64,000 nucleotides of DNA from Cepaea nemoralis (GCA_014155875.1 JACEFZ010001371.1:750501-814500); one strand, 5' to 3'; positions 42,713 to 54,309 are shown, numbered from the stretch's first letter. The notes: a model not told the origin generated them from the letters alone. Numbers and translations: made by a program.

Positions 42713-42967
42713 AAGGTGATCCTGCCAGTGAAGATATTCAAAATTACCGAGCGCTAGTTCATGTATTTATTTGTGTAAGTGATCTCAGATTTCACTGACT
42801 GTACTTACGCAACTGAAAACACGGATCCTTTCCCTTCTCCCCCTTTCCTCATTGTAATTGATTGTTCATGAATATTTACTACCTTAACGCAAGGAGCAAA
42901 TTGAATCCTGACATTAAGAAAAACAGTCCTTTGGTGCGGGTTAAAGATCGCGTCCATTTACTCGTGA

Positions 42968-44150
42968 TTGAATATATCTGCTGAATAGCATCGAGTATGC
43001 CCTGGCCATCCTCACTGTCAGCCCTACACAGATTGGAAGACTTGAAAAGGTACAAAACGAAGCCATGCGCATCATTTTGGGCTGCACGAGAGACACCAGC
43101 TGTGTAGCAATGAGATACCTCCTTGACTTCCCGACAATGGAACACAGGATCAAGATCTGGAGAGCTCGTGCATACTTAAAAATAAGTGCAGATGAGCAGC
43201 ACCCTCTGCATGACGCTATATTCAGAGAAAAGGGTGACAGGCTAAACAGGGGCAAATCATGGATGGGTCGGGCGGAAGATGTCGTCAGACAGGTCTGCAG
43301 TCTTACCAGTATCAACCCCGGCAAGGAATGGGTGCCGGTGCCTCCGGCATTTAACTGCACTTTCTCCTGCATTATCACACTCGACAGACGGTGCAGAGAG
43401 CAGAACCCTGCCGCTGTCAATGCAGAGGTTAACGCGCTCATCTATGAACACTCAGATAGCCCCAAAGTGCTCATCTATACAGATGGATCTGTTGTAAAGC
43501 AGCAGAGAAGTGCGTGGGCATTTACAGCCCGTTCAGCAGGCTGAACCGTTCAAGAATCCAGTTGTGCCCACTTTAAGATCTCGAGCAGCATGACGATGGA
43601 GGTGATGACAGTTACACAAGCTTTCATATGGCTGGAATCACAGCATTATACCAACGTGTGTGTACTAAGTGACTCAATGAGCGTGATTCAGAAGGTCCAA
43701 GCTGGAGCTGTACGCAGACAGTGGACTGAGTCGCTGCGGAAGTCTGTTGTCCTTAAAGTCACCTTCATCTTCGTCCCCGGACATGCGGGGGTCGAGGGAA
43801 ATGAACGAGCTGATAAACTGGCTGGCTCTGCACCCCCTGTAGATGGCCAGCCCATGGATCGTGCCGATGTTATTAACGTCCTAAAAGATATGGCGAGAAC
43901 AGAGGACTTTGACGTCAGTGAATCCACATCGTTGTCCAGGATGAAAGACTTGGGAGTAAGGATCGGCACGGCTAGACGCGAGAGGTACATCGGGAAAACA
44001 AGGCGCCTCGTCAACCAACACAGAACTGGCACTATTAGCCACCGAACGCTGATGCATATGCTGTGGGGAGGATCTGAGCACCTATGGACATGTCCAGAGT
44101 GCAATGACGATACCCCAACTAAAAACCGATAACGGATATGTCTCCAGAAA
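42968..44150 (+). pseudogene. LINE-G RT C-terminus plus RNase H
   Basis: The frame opens near 42968 with LLNSIEYALAILTVSPTQIG, then EKVQNEAMRIILGCTRDTS and MRYLLDFPTMEHRIKIW, the RT thumb. RNase H follows: VLIYTDGSVVKQQRSAWAFT, a stop at 43542, TMEVMTVTQA, NVCVLSDSMSVIQKV and FVPGHAGVEGNERADKLAGS, so D-E-D-H-D is all visible. The C-terminus has IGKTRRLVNQHRTGTISHRT and CPECN. A single in-frame stop in the RNase H and the missing 5' two-thirds make it a pseudogene, but a fairly young one by the low number of lesions. Confidence 0.85.
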
Positions 44151-44242
44151 CGCCCCCGGACACAAGGACACACTTAGCACAACACATGCGCGTTGTAACG
44201 CCGGCAAGGATCCAAATGTGTAAACACGTATGTTCTACCAAT

Positions 44243-44304
44243 TTGTGTGTGTGTGTAGTGTGTGTGTAGTGTGTGTGTGTGTGTGTTTTTTTTTTGTTTT
44301 TTTT
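44243..44304. repeat. (TG)n/(T)n simple repeat
   Basis: GTGTGTGTGTAG repeats are followed by two T runs. It may mark the 3' end of LINE-G, but no second copy is available to confirm. Confidence 0.7.
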
Positions 44305-44479
44305 CCATATCCTTTACAGACGTCTCGCAGTAAACCCCAGCATATTTTAATGTTTGTGATTTCTTCGCAATGTTACATTAAGTTGTTTGACATTGCTTCC
44401 TGAACGATCGGCGCGCATACCATTTCTAATCCCTTCGGCACAGACATGATCGCTTTCGCCAGTCGGCAAGGCACTTTAT

Positions 44480-44835
44480 GATTATGATGTGTTGATACAA
44501 CGGATTGGTTCGACATAGAACTGGGAGTGAGACACGGTCGCATTATGTCCCCTTATTTGTTTCATTTGTATTCCTAAACCATCATGAGAACTGTTATTGA
44601 AAATATTGACAATGAACTACACGATATCTTTAGTCACCGGATGAATAGAAATACATATATTCAAATGTGCTGACGGCACAGTTTTACCATCAGCAACTCA
44701 CATGGGAATAGAGACATTTATAAAGTCGATGAAATGGCCAAATGAAACATAAAATTTATATCTCGTTGCAACAAAAACATAAATGATGACAACCAATCAA
44801 AGAAATACTTCAGCAGATATATTTAATAATGGTCA
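44480..44835 (+). pseudogene. LINE-I RT fragment
   Basis: Frame-corrected plus translation gives TTDWFDIELGVRHGRIMSPY LF, TVIENIDNELHD and QMCADGTVLPSATHMGIE. This parallels the copy at 49740-49945 (SDWFDIKQCVRQGCVLPSCL). The catalytic ADD has become ADG. It runs into the 28-bp minisatellite at EHDICGHQTGRPDM. Confidence 0.72.
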
Positions 44836-45440
44836 GAAATTAGAGCACGATATATGTGGGCATCAAACTGGGAGACCCGACATGTGTGCGTGAAACTGGT
44901 AGACCCGACACGTGGGAGTGAAACTGAGGGGCCCAACATATGGATGTAAAACTGGGAAACCCAACATATGGGTGTAAAGCTGGGAGACCAAACATGTGGG
45001 TGTAAAACTCGAAGACCCAATATGTGGGTGAAACCTGGAGACCCAAAATGTGGGTGTAAAACTGGGAGACCAAACATGTGGGTCTAAAACTGGGAGACCA
45101 ACATGTGGGACTAAAACTGGGAGACCAAACATGTGGGACTAAAACTGGGAGACCCAACATGTGGGGGTAAAACTGGGAGACCCGACATGTGTTCGTGAAA
45201 ATGGGACACCTAACATATGGGAGTGTAACTGGGAGACCCGACATGTGGGCGTGAAACTGGGACACCTAACACGTGTGTATGAAACTTTGAGACCCAATAT
45301 GTGGGCGTGAAAATGGGATACCCAACATGTGGGCGTGAAAATTGGGAGACCCAACATTTGGGAGTGTAAATGGGAGACCCAACATATTGGCGTGAAATTG
45401 GGACACCTAACATGTGGGCTTGAAAATGGAGACATGTAAA
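44836..45440. repeat. 28-bp minisatellite (~21 units)
   Basis: AAAACTGGGAGACCCAACAT GTGGGTGT repeats with a period of 27-28 bp, later drifting to GCGTGAAATTGGGACACC types. The array begins within LINE-I coding sequence. Minus-strand open frames (VSQFYTHMLGLPVL-type) follow from the repeat. Confidence 0.93.
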
Positions 45441-45790
45441 ATCTGCACATATGTACGTTTAGGTACATGTGTTACACACGTGTATGTGTAATGTCTTGGG
45501 AAAAAAAGAGAGAATAAACAGATTTGTCCGATCACAACTCAGTAATGAAGATGGCCCTCACCATCTAATATCCTCTCATCTTGTTGCTCTTGTACCTTGC
45601 GGTGTCGAGGTGAAGCATAAACATAGGCAAAGTGCCCGTTTATGGGCTTCATGTATCGAGATTCTCATGGACTCTGCATTTCCCTCTGTCCATCGTTTAC
45701 GTCAGGTGTCCCCAAACTTTTTTTCACTGCAGGCCGGATAACTGACAAAATAACGAACGCGGGCCGGATACTCATTCTGTACAATACTTG

Positions 45791-46014
45791 CAGCCGGCTT
45801 CGTGGCTAAGGTCTAACGGACGCGGTTAGTAATCCAGTATACCTGCGTTCGAAACACATCTGCGCGCTGATGTTTTATGCAATGGTATGGGTGTCGGTCA
45901 TTCAGAAAGCAATGGCACACTACTGAACGTAAACTTGCCAAGATATCAGCAATAGCGAAAAATACTTCTGTTGACTGCAAACGTCCTGTAAAGGATATGC
46001 AACTAACTTTAAAT
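45791..46014 (+). mobile_element. SINE-1 full copy inside hAT
   Basis: The tRNA-like head GCCGGCTTCGTGGCTAAGG (A-box-like) ... CTGCGTTCGAAACAC (B-box-like) is followed by GTCATTCAGAAAGCAATGGC, AAACTTGCCAAGATATCAGC and AACGTCCTGTAAAGGATATG. Flanking 7-bp repeats ATACTTG lie at 45784-45790 and 46015-46021. It is 224 bp long. This is the best-bounded SINE-1 in the window. Confidence 0.82.
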
Positions 46015-46345
46015 ATACTTGTAAACCAGAACGAAAACTCTGATTTAAAAAAAAAAAAAAACGAACAACTGAGTTAATCATGGGTGAGTGGCGTGCAATG
46101 CACAAAACAAACAAAGACAATCAACAAATTTATTTACAAAAAAAAAAAAAGAAAAGTTAACAAAGAAGGCGACGCTACATCAGACCTAGTGGGCACATAT
46201 CCAAATTTCACAAACTAAGCAGCAAAAATGGTAAGTGAGATTTGTGAAATTGATATTTGGTTTTCAAGATATTATCAATTTTTGGTTTGGAATTGCTGCA
46301 TAAAATCAAGAGAATTACTTTCAAACGTTCATCAGTCAATCTCGT

Positions 46346-47995
46346 TCAATGTGTTGACTTCACATACTTCATTTTTGAAAATGTTTGCTCACAGACATAA
46401 GTTGTTCCAAACAATGGTGCCATACCAACAGCAAATGTCTTCAGTTTCAGAAACTCGACATCAGGTAAGCAGCGGTAAAATTCAACAAGTTTTTCGTCTC
46501 TGTGCTTCTCTTTCAACAAGTCATTTGCTTGCAAATCAATGAGCTCCAACTGTAGTTCAACTGGCACATCATCAAGGTTACAATCGAACGGATAATGGAG
46601 CAGAAGAATATCAATTTGAGTTCTGTCAAGATCTGAAAATCTCTCCAAAAATGCTTTTTCAAGTCACAAATAATTTTTTCCCGAAGACCGAGGTTGACAT
46701 CGTCGGCGATTGTAGTGCGAAACTCTTTGAGACTGTTAAAATGAGAAAAATGCATGTCCACTTCCAGTTTTGCTTCAAACAATGACAGCTTTCTCCCAAA
46801 TCCTTTGATGATTCTGTAGAGATCACAGACGAGGTTATCCTTTCCCTGAAGTTTCAAATTCAACTTTGGCAGCCAGGTAGGTGACAGCTGTGGATCAGCT
46901 CTATCTTTTTCAGTGAGGAAAACATCTATTTTGTTTCGGAGCTTGTAAAACCGAAACAGGACTTTACCGCAGCTGAGCCACCTCACTGATGTGTGATAAG
47001 GCAAGTCATAGAATTCAGAATCAATTTCTTCAAGAAAAGCCTGGAACTGACAGTGATTATGTGCATGTCCCCGAATGAAGTTCACAGCAGAAACGACTGG
47101 TTTCAGTACACAAGAAATATCGAAGTCTTTCCCACAGAGTGCTTGCTGATGTATGATGCAGTGTATGAACAGAGCACCCGTAATTTGCTAATCTTCCTAA
47201 GTCCTGATCTGACCCATCGGACCTTTCCTCACTCCAGCCATATTTTTTTCCTCCATCAAGTATAACACCTCGAATCTGATTCCACTGAAGGTTATAGTCT
47301 TGCAAAACATTTTGCGCTTCCATGAAAATGTCTTTTCCAGTTGTTGTTCCATGCATGCTGCAAACGGATGCCAACTCTTCCGTTATCTGAAAGTCCAAAT
47401 TGACAACACGAATGAACACGAGATGTTGTAACGTACTCGAGAAATCAGTAGACACATCCAGCGCCAGAGAATACCACAAGAGTTCCTAGTTTTCTCGCGT
47501 ATCTATAGTACTATGTTCTTGCCAAGTTCTTCTGTTCTTCGCACAACTGAACTTGCCGAAAGGCTGATAGTTCCAAACAAATCGGCTTTCTCAGGACACA
47601 AGTCATTTGCTGCTTCCATCATACACTCTTTGATGAAGTTGCCATCAGTAAACGGGTTTTCTCGTTCTGTCATCTTATGCACTGTTTTGTAACTTGTACG
47701 AGTGACAGATACATTTTCAGCAAAATTTTTCGTGAAGAGATCTCTTTGTTTTCCTAAACCACGTTTCATGGACTTATATTTCTCCGAGTGTAACTTTCCA
47801 TAAAACTGTGAATATGTTGATAGATGTTTTGTTTCGTAGTGACGCCGAAGATTGTACTCTTTCAAAACGGCAACACGTTCGCTGTATATAATGCAACTGG
47901 TTTTCTGGTCCTTTGTTTTTCCACAATTTACTTAACTCCCCATTCTTAATTGAAAACGCGACACTCGGCGTCCACTTTTCTTTTCTTAGTAGCTA
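46346..47995 (-). pseudogene. hAT transposase, ZBED/GTF2IRD2-like, broken
   Basis: Minus-strand order. KKRKVDAECRVF and the remains of a BED-type finger, SCIIYSERVAVLKEYNLRRH YETKH (the second Cys of the CxxC pair reads Tyr), at about 47990-47820. TKNFAENVSVTRTSYKTVHK and FIKECMMEAANDLCPEKADL (47865-47503). LALDVSTDFSSTLQHLVFIR (47479-47057). VRWLSCGKVLFRFYKLRNKI (47085-46513). The hAT dimerisation end is FGTTYVCEQTFSKMKYVKS (46648-46346). At least three frameshifts or stops separate the blocks. This block order matches transposases related to vertebrate ZBED- and GTF2IRD2-type proteins. Confidence 0.85.
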
Positions 47996-48014
47996 TAATG
48001 AAGGGTGAAGTATA

Positions 48015-48704
48015 CGGGATCTGAAAATGAAAAAGACATTGGATTAAAAACATAATTAAAATCCTATTGAAATACAGGAAATGCAAAGGACTAGTGGTCA
48101 CTTGTGAAGCTACGGCTCACAATAGGTACATTTAAATAATTATAGGTACCTTTGGTAATAGAATATATCTCAAAATAAGATTTGCAAAATATATAAGTAG
48201 GGCCGACCTAAATAAGCAGCCCAGAGCAGAGATTCTCAACCTGCGTTCCGCGAGTGGCAGCTAGGGATTCCGCCGAAACAGACCGAAATCGTCTAAATGC
48301 AACATTTCTGCCCATCTGGTTTATTACATAAAGTAGGACAGACACTTGGGTCATAGCACAGAGTCCCTTGAGCAACGTAAACATTTGCGTAAGGATCTGC
48401 TCCAGCAGAGAGGTTGGGGAAAAAAACACTGACATAGAGACCAGCTCGATTAACACCTGGACCGGGGAATTCTTTTTAGCTGGGGACAATATTTTCGTAA
48501 TAACACGAGGCTTCTATGGCAATTTATATACTATGTTTTCCACTTTATTGCCTCTATTCGCACTTGTAGTTCACTAACCTATCACTGTCAAAGAAAGAAA
48601 TCCTTGTTACATACCTATAAAATGGATGACTAGCAAAAAGAAGTAAACATTTCTGGAGCATCGGACCTGTGTTGACAGCCGGATGCATCTGTGGGAGGGA
48701 AAGA

Positions 48705-48752
<48 letters not shown>

Positions 48753-49000
48753 TGTGTGTTTGTGTTTGTGTGTTGCCATGGAAACCATGGTAACGCAAGA
48801 ACGTTAGTCGGCGCTACCACGAGCCGGGAAAGGGCGTGGGATGGCGCGAAATAAGCAAACACAAACATTACAATAAACAAGAAAATCTAGATGCAATAAT
48901 TTATAACTGAAATTAGTAAATTTAAGACACCTATCAGCCTCCTCACAGTGTGAAGATCTCCTATTATTCTAAACATAATATTTACATTTAAATTGTGTTA
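48015..49000. other. hAT non-coding interior
   Basis: No transposase coding. A (TG)n run (48710-48770) is the main repeat. A CAGAGATTCTCAACCTGCG motif at about 48230 resembles the end of another hAT group, but no partner end was found. Confidence 0.5.
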
Positions 49001-49167
49001 CAACCTCTTGTGTTCCATACGTTGTATCAAGCAAGTTCGAGTACCGTCGGTGGGCCGGATGAAATGACGTCGCGGGACGGATCCGGCCCGCGGTGTCCCC
49101 TGGTTTACGTGGTCGGCCTCTTCCGTTTGGTCTGTACATCATTTGCTTGTTCTGGTATACTGTTATT

Positions 49168-49960
49168 TGATAATCTAGAACCTAAACCCTCATTAGATGA
49201 AATTGCATGGGCAATAAAGAACCTGAAGAATGGTAAATAACCTGGATATGATGAGATACCAGCTGAACTAATTAAAGCGGGAGGAGAAGGAAGCATACAA
49301 ATCTATCACGCATTATGTGAAAAGATATGAAAATATGGTATATGGCCAAAAGATTGGAAGAGAACTATCTTCATTCCAATACCAAAAAGGGCGACCTGAA
49401 ATTATGCACCAACTATAGAACTGTTGCCCTGATCAGTCATGCAAGTAAAATTCTACTAAACATCATAGTGGTAAGACTTTGTAAATGGAAGAAGAAATCA
49501 ACGTGATTCAAGCAGGATTGAGACAAGGAAGAGGAACAAGAGATCACATACTCAACATGCGTTTAATAATAGAGAAGTGCAGAGAATTTAATGTAAACCT
49601 ATTTACATGTTTTGTGGATTATTCAAAGGCATTTGACTGTGTACAATATCAGAAACTTTGAAAAATCATGAGGAATGTGGGCATTCCATCACATGTAATA
49701 CAACTCATAAGAATACTCTACCTAGACCAACAAGCAGCGGTTAGAATAGATGGCGAGACATCAGACTGGTTTGACATCAAGCAATGTGTCCGTCAGGGAT
49801 GTGTGCTGCCCTCCTGTTTGTTTAACCTGTACGCCGAAAATATAATGATAGATGTCAGAGATGATATAAACAGGGAGCTATATGATGCCCTAATTATCAG
49901 TGGTCATGACATACCAGATATTCGGTATGCTGATGATAAGTAATGCTATCCACAACACAG
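49168..49960 (+). pseudogene. LINE-I RT fragment
   Basis: Plus-strand frames read EPKPSLDEIAWAIKNLKNGK, PGYDEIPAELIKAGGEGS, GIWPKDWKRTIFIPIPKKG and LISHASKILLNIIV, then NLFTCFVDYSKAFDCVQYQK (motif A), DWFDIKQCVRQGCVLPSCLF (motif B) and IPDIRYADDK (motif C). Several stops and frameshifts. It ends abruptly 15 bp after the catalytic YADD. Confidence 0.85.
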
Positions 49961-50494
49961 GCTGGTATAGAATACCTAATAGCCTCAACCCAATTGAATA
50001 GCGAAAATCACAACTTATATCTTAACATTTGCGTCAGAAGACGCGTCTATCCATTCACGGTAATTTACAAAACTGGCTTCGTAATTTTATTTATTGATAT
50101 TCACGGTGTTTGCCTATATTACACATACATGTCTGAGCTATTTTAATGACTTAGATTAAGTTCTAGGATTACTAATTTATTAGAGATCCTGTTCTGTTTC
50201 AGCCAATAGCTTTGTTTTCGCGTGTTGTTGTTTATTTATTTCCCTCAAATGTCGAGCATTCTGCTTCTCTTAATCTGCATCAATATGTTCTCTGCATTAA
50301 ATACTGCACAGGCTGTGTATTATTTCCGAGTTGGCACATTTTGTTACTGTATCTATGTTCTATTTGCCAACTAACCCATATCTAGTGTCACCTCTTTTCA
50401 GTTTGCCTCTTTACCTATGTCCCATTCTCTTACGGCTAGCATTATATAGATGAGATGGTGATATACCTAATAGTACTGTGGCTTTTTATTTCTT
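49961..50494. other. Unassigned spacer
   Basis: No recognisable features; short open frames only. Confidence 0.35.
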
Positions 50495-50735
50495 TTCCTA
50501 GTGGCCGAGGGGTTAGCAGCTTTCTCCGCTAACCCCGAATACTCTCGTCACGTGACGCGACGAGAAGTAGCAGTGGTTCGAATCGCAAAAGTGACTTATG
50601 AGAGTATGGAGCCGGTCGTTCAGAATGTCGTGGCGTGCTGATGAGCGTAATCTAGCCTAGGAATCAACATACAGCTGAAAGATGCTGGTGTTGACCGCAA
50701 TATCCTGAAACAGGATGGAAACGCGAAAAAAAAAT
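50495..50735 (+). mobile_element. SINE-1 full-length-like copy
   Basis: The head TAGTGGCCGAGGGGTTAGC ... AGCAGTGGTTCGAATCGC (B-box-like) is followed by GCCGGTCGTTCAGAATG and CAGCTGAAAGATGCTGGTG. The terminal hairpin is ATCCTG-AAA-CAGGAT (50702-50716), a compensated variant of the family hairpin. An A-rich tail follows at 50728-50745. Confidence 0.82.
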
Positions 50736-50949
50736 AAAAAAATCTAGACTGTTCCCTTGTTTCCTGATGTTGCGGTAATATCATTTATCATGTCCATAAC
50801 GTCTTTCAGTTAGATATTGTTGTAGATACTTCGGTGTTGTGATCAAGTCCGCCTGTCTCCATGATGTTTTTAAAACATGACTGACTATGGTAACGTTATG
50901 CCCCGTGACGTCATGTAGCAACATGTGTATTCATGCGCCTCTCGGTTAA

Positions 50950-51076
<127 letters not shown>

Positions 51077-51372
51077 GTTTGCCACAATTTTGTATCTAAT
51101 TCTAAATCCTTGATTCTTTCCTCCGACGCTACATGGCAGTCGGCCTCTTCTTCTAGTTACATTTGGTCTGTACATCATTGCTTATTTTGGTATACTGTTA
51201 GTTTGTAATATATTTATATGGCCAAACTACTTAACTTGCTGTTTTCTGATGAAATCTAGCGCCGTTGAGTGTATTCCTCACTTTAGTCCTGATTACTCCA
51301 TTTATGATTTTCTCTCTTCTTGAAGCATTGAGTATTCTTACAACAATATTTCTGTTATTGTAATGTTTTCTT

Positions 51373-51376
51373 TCCT

Positions 51377-51407
<31 letters not shown>

Positions 51408-51412
51408 GGGGG
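51373..51412. repeat. (T)n(G)n homopolymer block
   Basis: About 12 T are followed by about 28 G inside LINE-H sequence. Confidence 0.95.
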
Positions 51413-52008
51413 GTATTGTTCACGTTTGGCATTCGTAGTATAGAGTTGGTAGGAAGATTGTGTTGTAGAGTGCCTTTTAGTATTTATTGATACGTGTTTG
51501 TTATTTAGTATTTGTGCTATTTGTCCAATGAGCCTTAATTGCATCTATTTTCGATCGCGTCTTGTGATTTGCCATTTGATGATATTATACGTCCTAAGTA
51601 TTTGAAGCTCTTTACTTATTTCATGGGGTGTTCTTTCAGGTGATCCTTTGTTGTTTTTTTCTACTTTGTTTATAGCCATTACCTCTGTTTTACTGATGTT
51701 AGTTTCCATGTTGTGTTCCTTACAGACTATTTATGTGGACTTCTGATTTTGTTATTAGTGCTTGATAGTCCGCAAATAGGAATCTTTAATTGTCTGTGCC
51801 GTTAGTTCGTCTTCTGTGTTCTATTTGTTATGCGGTGTTGTTATGTCACTGTTTGGCTGGTTTCCTTACATATGATGTCTATATAGGTTATGAACAAGAG
51901 GAGGAACAGGACACATCCTTATCGTACTCCCGATCTTATGGTGACGTGCACTGAGTGTCCTCCGTTTGTCCTTACCGTGCATTCACTGTTGTTGTATAAG
52001 CTTCTACA

Positions 52009-52420
52009 TATGGGGTGGCTGCGTGGTCTCGAGGTATGGTGTCCGCTTCGAGTTCTGGAGGTCCATGGAGGTCCCTGGTTCAAGCCCCAGTGATGACCGG
52101 GATTTTTTCTCGTAGACTTCTAGTAATAAAATTTCCCCTGATCTCTGGGTAGTGAGATCGGACACCCGTGTGTATTCTTACGCACGTAAAAAAATCCCTT
52201 GGCAGTTGGAAATCGAAAAAGAGTAGCCTAACGGCACTGCCCGGGCAAAATTTCGAGTTAAAAATCTACCCAAAGTATTTCAAGATCCTCGCCGGTGCTA
52301 CGGAGTTCGTGCACTGAGCTGAGTTTCTCCAGACTCAGGTTTGAGTTAGGAGGAGAACGGAGCACTTAGGGTTGCACCCGTGTGCCGTGATGTTGATCCA
52401 TCGACTAAACTAAACTAAAC
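52009..52420 (+). mobile_element. SINE-2, tRNA-headed, (TAAAC)n tail
   Basis: The head GGGGTGGCTGCGTGGTCTCG (A-box-like) ... CCCTGGTTCAAGCCCCAG (B-box) leads a 412-bp element ending CTAAACTAAACTAAAC. An exact 12-bp TSD TAAGCTTCTACA lies at 51997-52008 and 52421-52432, in the middle of LINE-H codons. The body contains GCTACGGAGTTCGTGC (about 52297), shared with the differently headed SINE at 59.2 kb. Confidence 0.95.
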
Positions 52421-52749
52421 TAAGCTTCTACAAGTTTGTTAGATGTGTAAGCAACCCATATCGTTTAAAGATTTCGTAAAGCTTATTTCTGTCTACTATA
52501 TCAAATGCCTTTACTTGGTCGACAAAGGCTAAATAGAATGTTTCATTAAATGCGACTGATTTTTCTATAAGTTGACAAAGAGCAATGATGACATCAATAC
52601 ACATCAAGGCTTTGAAAATGGTCACTGACTGACTTACCCACAGATCACACTGTGATGTGAAAACCAAGGTTAGATTAACAAGCAGCGTATGTAGTAACCT
52701 CTCAGCCGCCCGTCCCTAATTCAAGAACAAAATCATCATCATGTGACAT

Positions 52750-53275
52750 ACCGATAAACATGGGCGGTCAGGGTTGGTCATCTCACACGATACCAGGTCT
52801 GTGTTCTAGTTCCTATTACGAAATGTGGCCAAGCTGTCCAGAAAGTTATCGAATTGTCTTTCCCTTGCACTGTCTTCATAACGTTTGTACCGGTTGTCAC
52901 CATGTTTTCGAGTTCATTTCTCCTCATAACGTGCCCAACATATCTTGATTGTCTGCGTTCAATTCCATTTGTTTCTTAACGGATTCTCACATCAATTCGC
53001 TTGTATGCCCGTCCACGGCATTCCTTGGATTTTACTGCGAAATAACATTTCCCCTCTCCTTAGATGTTTCTCACCTTGTCTGCTTATCGGCCATATTTCA
53101 GGCGCATTCAACGGTATGTGTTCTTTATAGCACTTCAACACTTCTGTTCTTGATGCAGTCGACATCATTTATTGTATTGATAAGTGCGTTCTCCATCTCG
53201 CAAAAGGCTTGCAGGTGATATGCCATGATGACTCTTGTTCTAATCGCAGGAAGGCAGCTTCTATCAGATGTAATC
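52750..53275 (-). pseudogene. LINE-E fragment, decayed
   Basis: On the plus strand, GGTTGTCACCATGTTTTCGA, TTCATTTCTCCTCATAACGT, TGCTTATCGGCCATATTTC and CTCGCAAAAGGCTTGCAGG are the reverse complement of the C-terminal third of LINE-E (18800-19200). Stops are abundant. Confidence 0.72.
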
Positions 53276-53324
53276 AGTGCACCAAGACAGTTATACCTAT
53301 TAGCGAACTCAAAAACATATCGGG

Positions 53325-53810
53325 GTTATCGGAAGGGAACATAGATATAGTAGCAACCTGTGAAGAGATTTGTCATTAATTTGTGAATTGGACACAGATA
53401 CAGTTTAGAAATTGAGAATGGAACAATGGTGTAGTAGCAAACAGAATAAATAAATAAATGTTTGCATATCCTTTACATTACATCGCTGTCAACATCAGCA
53501 TCTTTCAGCTGATTGTTGATTTCTTGGCAAGATTTACGCTCAGTAGTTTGGTGCAAAGCAGAATACTTGACACAATATTGGGGTTAGTTGGTGAATGGAA
53601 CATAGGTACAGTAGTAAACTGAGAAGAGGTGGCATTATATCTGGGTTATTTCATGATTGGAACGTAGATAAAATATTAAACAGAGAATAGGTGACCCAAT
53701 ATCTTGGTTAGTTCGTGAACAGAATATAGAAACGGTAGTAAACTGAGAAGAAATGGAATATAGTTACAGTGGCTAGCTGAGAATAGGTGACATCCTGCAG
53801 TAATCAAACT
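53325..53810. repeat. Degenerate ~60-bp tandem repeat
   Basis: GTTAGTTGGTGAATGGAACA, TAGTAAACTGAGAAGAGGTG and similar phrases recur about six times with substantial divergence. A minus-strand SINE-1 core (53455-53575) is inserted. Confidence 0.65.
53455..53575 (-). mobile_element. SINE-1 core (minus) with (TTTA)n-like tail
   Basis: The reverse complement reads CAAACTACTGAGCGTAAATC, TTGCCAAGAAATCAACAATC and ACAGCGATGTAATGTAAAGG, then ATATGC. The tail appears as AATAAATAAATAAATG just before. The terminal hairpin is degraded here (TAATGTAAAGGA). Confidence 0.72.
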
Positions 53811-53941
53811 TTAGCTGTTAAAGATGAGGACGGAGAACGTATGGGTACTTCTCGAGTGCTGTAATGTCGATAATTGACTCAACTCAGCAATCAAATTGTA
53901 TTGTGGTTAGTAGGTGAGGTGAATATTGACGCAGTGACATT

Positions 53942-54005
53942 AGCTAGTTGCGTGTCCTTTACAGGATGTTGCAATCAATCTCATACTTTATTGGCTGTTT
54001 TTGAT
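53942..54005 (-). mobile_element. SINE-1 core end (minus)
   Basis: GTCCTTTACAGGATGTTGCA on the plus strand, as reverse complement, gives ATCCTGTAAAGGAC, the SINE-1 terminal hairpin. It abuts the SINE-3 insertion site. Confidence 0.65.
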
Positions 54006-54022
54006 TTACTAGACAATAGCGA

Positions 54023-54228
54023 GGAGCTAGAATGCCGAATTCCTCTTCGGGAGACCCGGGTTCGAATCCTAGGTAAGGTGTGGGATTTTTGTCTATCGGG
54101 GGCAAAAAAGATAATCCTAACCTGCACAGTTCGCGGCGACTGCACTAGCCAGGCGGCCTTAATTCCTTAGGCCCAAAGACCCCTCTGCCATACACCGCAA
54201 GGTACGATATTGGCAGTAAATGACAGAC
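54023..54228 (+). mobile_element. SINE-3, tRNA-headed, 206 bp
   Basis: The head GGAGCTAGAATGCCGAATTC (degenerate A-box) ... GACCCGGGTTCGAATCCTAG (good B-box) is followed by a short body and a GCAGTAAATGACAGAC-type 3' end. An exact 12-bp TSD AGACAATAGCGA lies at 54011-54022 and 54229-54240. Confidence 0.93.
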
Positions 54229-54309
54229 AGACAATAGCGAAGTAATAATGAGAGCGATAAAAAAGAAGCCGGGAATACTAATCGGAGGTTATAATATAAA
54301 CAATATACG

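Larger units (their letters stand above)
45703..49102 (-). mobile_element. hAT DNA transposon (3400 bp), decayed
   Basis: The ends are CAGGTGTCCCCAAAC at 45703 and the inverted ...GGTGTCCCCTG ending at 49102. They are flanked by the exact 8-bp duplication GTTTACGT at 45695-45702 and 49103-49110. Eight-base TSDs and CAGGGG-type ends are diagnostic of hAT. The subterminal GGCCGGAT words at both ends are typical. It contains a minus-strand transposase pseudogene, a SINE-1 insertion (45791-46014) and a TG microsatellite (48710-48770). The empty site is confirmed by the uninterrupted LINE-H sequence at 24170-24260. Confidence 0.95.
45545..49167 (-). pseudogene. LINE-H copy split by the hAT element
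   Basis: The left piece (45545-45702), as plus-strand text, reads CTTGTACCTTGCGGTGTCGA GG and TTATGGGCTTCATGTATCGA G. The right piece (49103-49167) reads GTTTACGTGGTCGGCCTCTT CC and GGTCTGTACATCATT. Together they are collinear with the reverse complement of 24140-24335 of intact LINE-H. The hAT insertion interrupts it at the codons for the GRPRKRW block. Confidence 0.9.
51110..52605 (-). pseudogene. LINE-H copy, decayed, interrupted by SINE-2
   Basis: Minus-strand peptides matching intact LINE-H include RLIGQIAQILNNKHVSINTK (51544-51338) and ALCQLIEKSVAFNETFYLAF then VDQVKAFDIVDRNKLYEIFK (52667-52428), versus QLIGQMAPILKNKHVSITTK and LRQLIEKSIEFNETLYLAF. A G/T homopolymer block (51373-51412) and a SINE at 52009-52420 interrupt it. 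The 5' end fades near 52605. Confidence 0.87.

Noticed and set aside
42438..42719. 8-residue repeat proteins on both strands
   Set aside because: The 24-bp minisatellite keeps frame by length. No start context, signal or domain supports a gene.
48228..48500. A second hAT element nested in the first
   Set aside because: CAGAGATTCTCAACCTGCG looks like a hAT end, but no inverted partner or TSD was found.
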